From a virus, in IMG/VR virus record IMGVR_UViG_3300032116_000145, positions 1-64,000 of that record: a stretch of 64,000 nt of DNA; one strand, written 5' to 3'. Under the pieces are notes generated by a model. That model searched no databases and was not told the DNA's origin. It was given only the letters and a program-made list of their open reading frames with translations. Positions within the stretch are counted from its first letter, which is position 1. Each line of letters opens with the position of its first letter. Shown piece after piece: positions 61,444 to 64,000 of this stretch. Both the position numbers and the translations under genes were made by a program.

Positions 61444-62074
61444 TATTAATGTAATCTAAAAATGCTCCATTAACTAGAGTTCTTGATTTCTTACCCCAAC
61501 CTCTTCTGTCTTCTACTAAAATAATGTTAGGATTTAGTGTTGTGTTAAGGAGTCCTGGGTATTCTTTTTCAATCTCGTTAAGGACTCTTACGTACTGAGC
61601 TTTATAAGAAGCTATAGTGTCATAAAAGTCTTTATGTTGTTTAATGGAATGGATGATACTTGAGTGATCTTTAGATAAGAGAAATCCTATCTTGCTTAAA
61701 GTGTAATAAAACTGAAGCCTGAAGACGGCTGCAAATTGAAATCTTGCATCTACTAATTCTCTTCCTCTACGTAAGCGTACAAAGTCTTCTATATCTACTT
61801 TATGTACTTTGCAGATAATAGACATAATAGACTGCTCTAACTCGTTAAACTTTTTAATGTTTATCTTGGTCTCTTGCGATCTTTGAAATGTAGCCAATCT
61901 TTTTGCTGCTGCTTCCTCTGAAGTTACAATAGTTACATTCTTTGTGTAATACTTAGAATATTTACTTTTGCTTCTTGTTCTGTTCCACACACCCTCCTGT
62001 ACTAAGGGTTCTACTTTTAAGTCCTTAAACGCTAGCGTTAAGGCTTCTTTTACAATATCATGAACTGATGGCAT
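61427..62074 (-). CDS. protein with DnaA domain IV-like DNA-binding region
   Basis: 215 residues. Residues ~83-150 follow the DnaA C-terminal (domain IV) signature: LRRGRELVDARFQFAAVFRL, then LSKIGFLLSKDHSSIIHSI, matching R-x-x-V-x-AR ... IG...xxDHSxVxH. There is no AAA+ ATPase domain; the N-terminal ~80 residues are basic and Ser/Lys-rich. It overlaps the primase end by 25 nt. Binding to DnaA-box-like sites at a phage origin, or competing with host DnaA, is the likely use. Confidence 0.65.
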   Translation of the reverse strand: MPSVHDIVKEALTLAFKDLKVEPLVQEGVWNRTRSKSKYSKYYTKNVTIVTSEEAAAKRLATFQRSQETKINIKKFNELEQSIMSIICKVHKVDIEDFVRLRRGRELVDARFQFAAVFRLQFYYTLSKIGFLLSKDHSSIIHSIKQHKDFYDTIASYKAQYVRVLNEIEKEYPGLLNTTLNPNIILVEDRRGWGKKSRTLVNGAFLDYINNEKAN

Positions 62075-63039
62075 ATTTCTATTAATTTTTCTTTTCCGTG
62101 CTCTTTATAAATGTCGCTTATGTCTTTGCCTAAGCTCGCATGATGATACAATACTGGTATATCGTACATCTCTGATATTTTCTTTGCTCCTTCTATTCCT
62201 GCTCTATCTGCGTCAAACCAAACATATATGGAATCAAACCTAGCCCTAAGTAGTTCGTAAGCATTTTCTGAAATAGGAGTTGTTTCACTTCTAACAGCTA
62301 CTGCATTAACCCCAATAGAGTGTAAGGTCATTACATCTTTGGTTCCCTTTGTTATGATTAAGATACTTCCCTTATGAGGTAATTGAGTGTAACCTTCTAG
62401 CATACCTCCAAAGAAGTTAGTTCTGAATTTTACTTTCTTCTCAGCGTAAGGACGATATAGTTTGAATTTATCTTTCTCTTTATACCGATAACAAGGATCA
62501 AAGTCATTGTTGATGTACCATATGTTTTCTGCTATCCAAGCCTTATCTACTTTTCTTACATCGTAGAATTTAAGAATCTTCTCTGTTACTCCAAACTGAG
62601 ACCAGTATTCTAAATCTTTCTGATTGAATTTAGTTAGTTTTACTTTTATGGATGCCGGTTTTACTTCTGCTGGTTTAACTGTTTTAAGACTGTCTATTTC
62701 TATTTTAAGTCCAAGCCTATCTTCTAGGCTAAAGTTCTTAAGCTGGAAATCTGACTCAATCTTATAAAGAATATCAGGATACTCATACCCTGTTCTCATT
62801 TGAGCTATGTCTATGCAGTTATAGTGGATTTTCTCAGTAGCGTAGTCAATAAAGTAAAGATTACCTCCTTGACTCCACTTAAAGAAACAGGTAGCATGCT
62901 TATCAGATCTGAAAGGATTCTTGTATTTGTTTCTTAAATCTATCTTTTCTCCGAAGTAAAAAGACATTAAAGTCTCTTGTCCTACAAGCTTGTACAAAGT
63001 CTGTACGTTAGGTCTGATTTCAATACTTGTTAAATCCAT
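62050..63039 (-). CDS. DnaG-like primase with TOPRIM domain
   Basis: 329 residues. The N-terminal ~80 residues look like a degraded zinc-finger module (NPFRSDKHATCFFKW, then FIDYATEKIHYNCIDIAQ). The TOPRIM fold is at ~225-300: IITKGTKDVM (K231, D235) and VWFDADRAG (D274, D276). The usual TOPRIM Glu is Lys here, a change I recall from other phage primases (ITKSxKD). There is no helicase domain. It lies just after a terminator-like hairpin, two genes before the glycosylase. Confidence 0.8.
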   Translation of the reverse strand: MDLTSIEIRPNVQTLYKLVGQETLMSFYFGEKIDLRNKYKNPFRSDKHATCFFKWSQGGNLYFIDYATEKIHYNCIDIAQMRTGYEYPDILYKIESDFQLKNFSLEDRLGLKIEIDSLKTVKPAEVKPASIKVKLTKFNQKDLEYWSQFGVTEKILKFYDVRKVDKAWIAENIWYINNDFDPCYRYKEKDKFKLYRPYAEKKVKFRTNFFGGMLEGYTQLPHKGSILIITKGTKDVMTLHSIGVNAVAVRSETTPISENAYELLRARFDSIYVWFDADRAGIEGAKKISEMYDIPVLYHHASLGKDISDIYKEHGKEKLIEICHQFMIL

Positions 63040-63050
63040 AACTAGGTTAG

Positions 63051-63081
63051 TTAATAAAAAAGGGGCTACAAATGTAACCCC
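63051..63081 (-). terminator. terminator between SSB and primase genes
   Basis: Minus strand GGGGTTACA (63081-63073) pairs with TGTAGCCCC (63070-63062) with one G-T pair and a 2-nt gap in the loop, and TTTTTTATT follows. It may be partial, since no promoter is obvious before the primase; this would favour high SSB over primase expression. Confidence 0.75.
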
Positions 63082-63116
63082 CTTTTCTAAAAATAGAATA
63101 GAATAATTTAAAAGAA

Positions 63117-63959
63117 TTAAAATAGGCTGTCTACGTCTTCGCTGATATTAGCTGTTGCTACATCGCTAGAATCCCAACTCATAGCAGGTTCGTTAGAGAA
63201 AGGACTCTCTACTTCATTGCTTTCAGGAGCATTGTTCTCAGTGTATTCTTTGAAGGTAAAGTTTCCGTAGAAACTCTTGAAGCCATACTCACCAGTGATT
63301 TGCTTAGCTACGTAGTCAGTAATTTTACCACCTACGTTAACAAATACTTTAGTGCATACATCTTGATACTTACCATCTTTAATTCCCAAGAGAACTTTAA
63401 CACCCATGTTGGCTTTGTTGAAGTGAGCAAAGAAGTCTACCAACTCATTACCCTTACCTTTTGCGATAGCATTCCAAGAGTCAAGTACAAATGGTTTCTC
63501 TTTAGGAGAGATGTTACCATAAGCCTTAAGCAAAGAATAAACTGTCTCTTCACCACCCTTAGCTTCACGAGCACTTCTCAAGTCCATTCTACGAGAAGGA
63601 TCTAAAGCAGATTGTGCATCACTTAAGTCAGCTAAGTTAAGAGCCCAAGAGGTTCTTGTATAATTGTCAATGAATTGTTTCTTACCTGCTTGTGAGGTAC
63701 GAGTATCATTGTTAACCCACAAAGAAAACTTACCACGCAAATCTGTTTTGAAGTCTGGATGGTTTACATACCAGAAGTCCAAACGCATTCCGTTATCTCC
63801 TTCGTAGTTAGGTTCTTTAACTTTATCTTCGTCAATTCCCAAGAGGGCAGCAAGTGCTTTACTAGTTGGGTTTACAGCAACGATTTGGATAGGTGCAAAT
63901 CCTGTGTACATTTTCTTGCCTGATGAAGGCTCTCTGGTTTCTAATTCGTCGAATTTCAT
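63117..63959 (-). CDS. single-stranded DNA-binding protein (T7 gp2.5-like)
   Basis: 280 residues. Beta-rich middle with aromatic residues (RLDFWYVNHPDFKTDLRGKF, SLWVNNDTR) fits an OB-fold. The last ~45 residues are acidic and disordered, ending in EDVDSLF, the acidic tail with terminal Phe typical of phage ssDNA-binding proteins that recruit polymerase. It is the first gene of the minus-strand set in the window, with a terminator directly after it. The assignment rests on tail and context; the OB-fold cannot be proven by eye. Confidence 0.7.
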   Translation of the reverse strand: MKFDELETREPSSGKKMYTGFAPIQIVAVNPTSKALAALLGIDEDKVKEPNYEGDNGMRLDFWYVNHPDFKTDLRGKFSLWVNNDTRTSQAGKKQFIDNYTRTSWALNLADLSDAQSALDPSRRMDLRSAREAKGGEETVYSLLKAYGNISPKEKPFVLDSWNAIAKGKGNELVDFFAHFNKANMGVKVLLGIKDGKYQDVCTKVFVNVGGKITDYVAKQITGEYGFKSFYGNFTFKEYTENNAPESNEVESPFSNEPAMSWDSSDVATANISEDVDSLF

Positions 63960-64000
63960 AATTTTTTGTCTTTAAGTTTTTTATTTGGTTTTTGTTGGTA

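Overview
The window is part of a lytic tailed-phage genome. It is best explained as a crAss-like phage (order Crassvirales, short-tailed) infecting a Bacteroidetes host. The main evidence is a 2364-residue protein carrying a DFDID motif like the catalytic aspartate loop of the crAss-like virion RNA polymerase. It lies between two other giant virion-type proteins, downstream of a ring/muzzle neck module, and opposite a strand carrying primase, family A DNA polymerase and single-strand binding protein. The host assignment rests on repeated Bacteroidetes-type promoters (TTG, 19-20 nt, TAnnTTTG), A-rich leaders without Shine-Dalgarno sites, and low GC content. Portal, terminase and most of the capsid genes lie outside the window. 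No integrase, tRNA, CRISPR array, reverse transcriptase or insertion sequence was seen. The standard genetic code fits.

Layout, plus strand (late, virion): 1-245 is the end of a structural protein, followed by two hairpins and a strong promoter. 406-8603 encodes three neck/ring-type proteins and a 2071-residue muzzle-like protein. 8608-10885 holds small, mostly very basic virion-type proteins. 10990-34600 is the cargo block: an 879-residue protein, a helical 568-residue protein and the giants of 1841, 2364 (RNA polymerase) and 2009 residues. 34720-44752 is a host-recognition block: a small adaptor-like protein, four paralogous fibres built from carbohydrate-binding-like modules, and one fibre of YadA-head-like repeats. 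44803-48189 has two small proteins, a lysis module (holin and overlapping spanin-like genes), a calcineurin-like phosphoesterase and a small protein.

Layout, minus strand (read from 63959 down to 48196): single-strand binding protein, TOPRIM primase, a protein with a DnaA domain IV-like helix-turn-helix, uracil-DNA glycosylase and a DUF932 protein. Next come a NinG-like nuclease, DNA polymerase and a LAGLIDADG homing endonuclease at the head of the next transcription unit. That unit continues with small proteins, a MazZ/DUF5664-like nucleotide hydrolase, a PD-(D/E)XK exonuclease, a second small nuclease, dCMP deaminase and a GroES-like co-chaperonin. A lone 1115-residue fibre with its own promoter ends this strand, convergent with the late genes.

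How the parts work together: the packaged RNA polymerase and cargo proteins are probably ejected with the DNA to start early transcription. The minus-strand genes then replicate, recombine and tune nucleotide pools, and the plus-strand genes build the virion and lyse the cell. Host-type promoters precede many of the transcription units, so host polymerase probably drives much of the later transcription. The least expected features are a lysis promoter bracketed by a 14-bp inverted repeat, TATATTTG boxes 4-6 nt from start codons (suggesting leaderless mRNAs), stop codons placed inside RNA hairpins, and strong stop-codon asymmetry between the strands.
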